A stretch of DNA of 64,000 nucleotides, taken from NCBI RefSeq assembly GCF_016107655.1, contig NZ_JABASX010000003.1, forward strand, positions 124,001-188,000, written 5' to 3'. Position numbers and translations under genes: made by a program. The notes beneath the pieces were generated by a model. The model saw only the letters and a list, made by a program, of their open reading frames with translations, did not search any database and was not told where the DNA came from. Numbering within the stretch: position 1 is the first letter of the stretch; the number at the start of each line of letters is the position of its first letter. This DNA comes from Brevibacterium antiquum. Its GTDB lineage: Bacteria > Actinomycetota > Actinomycetes > Actinomycetales > Brevibacteriaceae. Of this stretch, positions 63,404-64,000 are shown piece after piece.

Positions 63404-64000
63404 TCAGTGGGCTGCGTCGTGCCAGGAGACTCCGGTGCCGACGTTGACGTCGAGGGGTACGTCCAACTCGAAGGCTGATCCCATCTCCTCGGTCACAACC
63501 GCCGTCACGGATTCGACCTCGTCTGGGTGGACGTCGACGATGATCTCGTCATGGACCTGGAGCAGGACCGTCGACTTGAGATCGCCGAGGCGGTCGCTGA
63601 CCTTGAGCATCGCAATCTTCATGATGTCGGCCGCCGATCCCTGAATCGGGGCGTTGAGGGCGGCACGTTCGGCCATGTCCCGCAGCTGCCGCCGGTCGCT
63701 GTGCAGGGCCGGCAGGTACCGCCTTCGACCCATGATGGTCTCTGTGTAACCGTTGGCTCGAGCCTGTTCGACGATCTCATCGAGATAGTCCTTGACCGCG
63801 CCGAAGCGCTCGAAGTACTGCTCCATGAGGTTCTTCGCCTCGTCCACACCGATCGCCAGCTGTCGGGACAGGCCATAGGCGGACAGCCCGTAGACCAGTC
63901 CGTAGGACATGGCCTTGACCTTCGAGCGCATCGCCGAGTCCACTTCGTCGATGCCAACTCCGAAGACCTTCGAACCGACGTATGAGTGCAGATCCTCGCC
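63404..64000 (-). CDS. polA: DNA polymerase I, C-terminal part (cut by window edge)
   Basis: About 198 C-terminal residues of a family A polymerase. At the edge the frame reads GEDLHSYVGSKVFGV. The O-helix region follows (SKVKAMSYGLVYGLSAYGLSRQL), then GYTETIMGRRRYLPAL, RAALNAPIQGSAADIMKIAM and the catalytic motif C LLQVHDEIIVDV. It ends DVNVGTGVSWHDAAH. Upstream exonuclease domains are outside the window. The repeat-rich spacer lies directly downstream. Confidence 0.94.
   Translation of the reverse strand, partial: GEDLHSYVGSKVFGVGIDEVDSAMRSKVKAMSYGLVYGLSAYGLSRQLAIGVDEAKNLMEQYFERFGAVKDYLDEIVEQARANGYTETIMGRRRYLPALHSDRRQLRDMAERAALNAPIQGSAADIMKIAMLKVSDRLGDLKSTVLLQVHDEIIVDVHPDEVESVTAVVTEEMGSAFELDVPLDVNVGTGVSWHDAAH

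Noticed and set aside
1..64000. tRNA, rRNA, CRISPR arrays, insertion sequences, prophage
   Set aside because: No cloverleaf, rRNA segment, regular spacer-repeat array, transposase or phage gene was found by reading. The DUF222/HNH gene is the only mobile-like candidate, and it lacks flanking repeats.

Overview
The window is a 64 kb piece of a high-GC actinobacterial chromosome. It has dense operons, ATGA and TGATG stop/start overlaps, many GTG starts and several promoters whose -10 box lies about 7 nt from the start codon (leaderless mRNAs). Gene content fits Micrococcales, most likely Brevibacterium or a close relative. The evidence is the imuA'-imuB-dnaE2 mutasome, a DUF222/HNH protein, a CoaE-UPF0157 fusion, a DUF3516 helicase, and the chain suf - ctaA/ctaB - tkt/tal/pgi - secG/tpi/pgk/gap/whiA/yvcK/rapZ/uvrC/uvrA. 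The genus is inferred from gene order, not from a marker gene. I saw no rRNA, tRNA, CRISPR array, prophage or transposase.

Layout. 1-1.7 kb: methionine synthesis (metX cut by the left edge, metY). 1.8-7.6 kb: the SOS mutagenesis operon, with a LexA-type box inside its promoter. 7.6-9.2 kb: DUF222/HNH protein. 9.5-18.2 kb: single housekeeping genes (two RNA methyltransferases, B6/HMP kinase, L31 type B, YbaK editing protein, TSUP transporter, ABC ATPase, SerB, SixA). 18.2-19.8 kb: fabG-inhA fatty-acid pair. 20-21.5 kb: DUF3099, a small Cys/His protein and SURF1. 21.5-23.8 kb: ABC-F ATPase and an RNase HI with an unusual C-terminal domain.

24-30.5 kb: a complete SUF iron-sulfur operon (sufR-B-D-Rieske-C-S-U-T). 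Its promoter carries a CAAC-N6-GTTG SufR box next to an IdeR/DtxR-like iron box. Divergent to it are an ABC exporter and ctaA (heme A synthase); ctaB follows on the other strand. 34.9-39.7 kb: tkt-tal-pgi. 40-46.2 kb: secG, tpiA, pgk, gap, whiA, yvcK, rapZ. 46.3-51 kb: uvrC and uvrA. 51-53.6 kb: Ski2-like helicase. 54-55.3 kb: terC behind a yybP-ykoY-like manganese riboswitch. 55.3-64 kb: uvrB, coaE, a large membrane protein, rpsA, a methyltransferase, a repeat-rich intergenic region and polA (cut by the right edge).

The least explained features are small. A perfect palindrome (GACGTCCCCGCGGGGACGTC or its 18-bp core) occurs four times, twice inside protein linkers. A 10-mer, CGCCGAGGTG, is strongly over-represented. 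RNase HI is fused to a ribbon-helix-helix-like tail. The polA-proximal spacer is packed with tandem duplications and a long inverted repeat. Zwf, opcA and pgl are absent from the place where many actinobacteria keep them.
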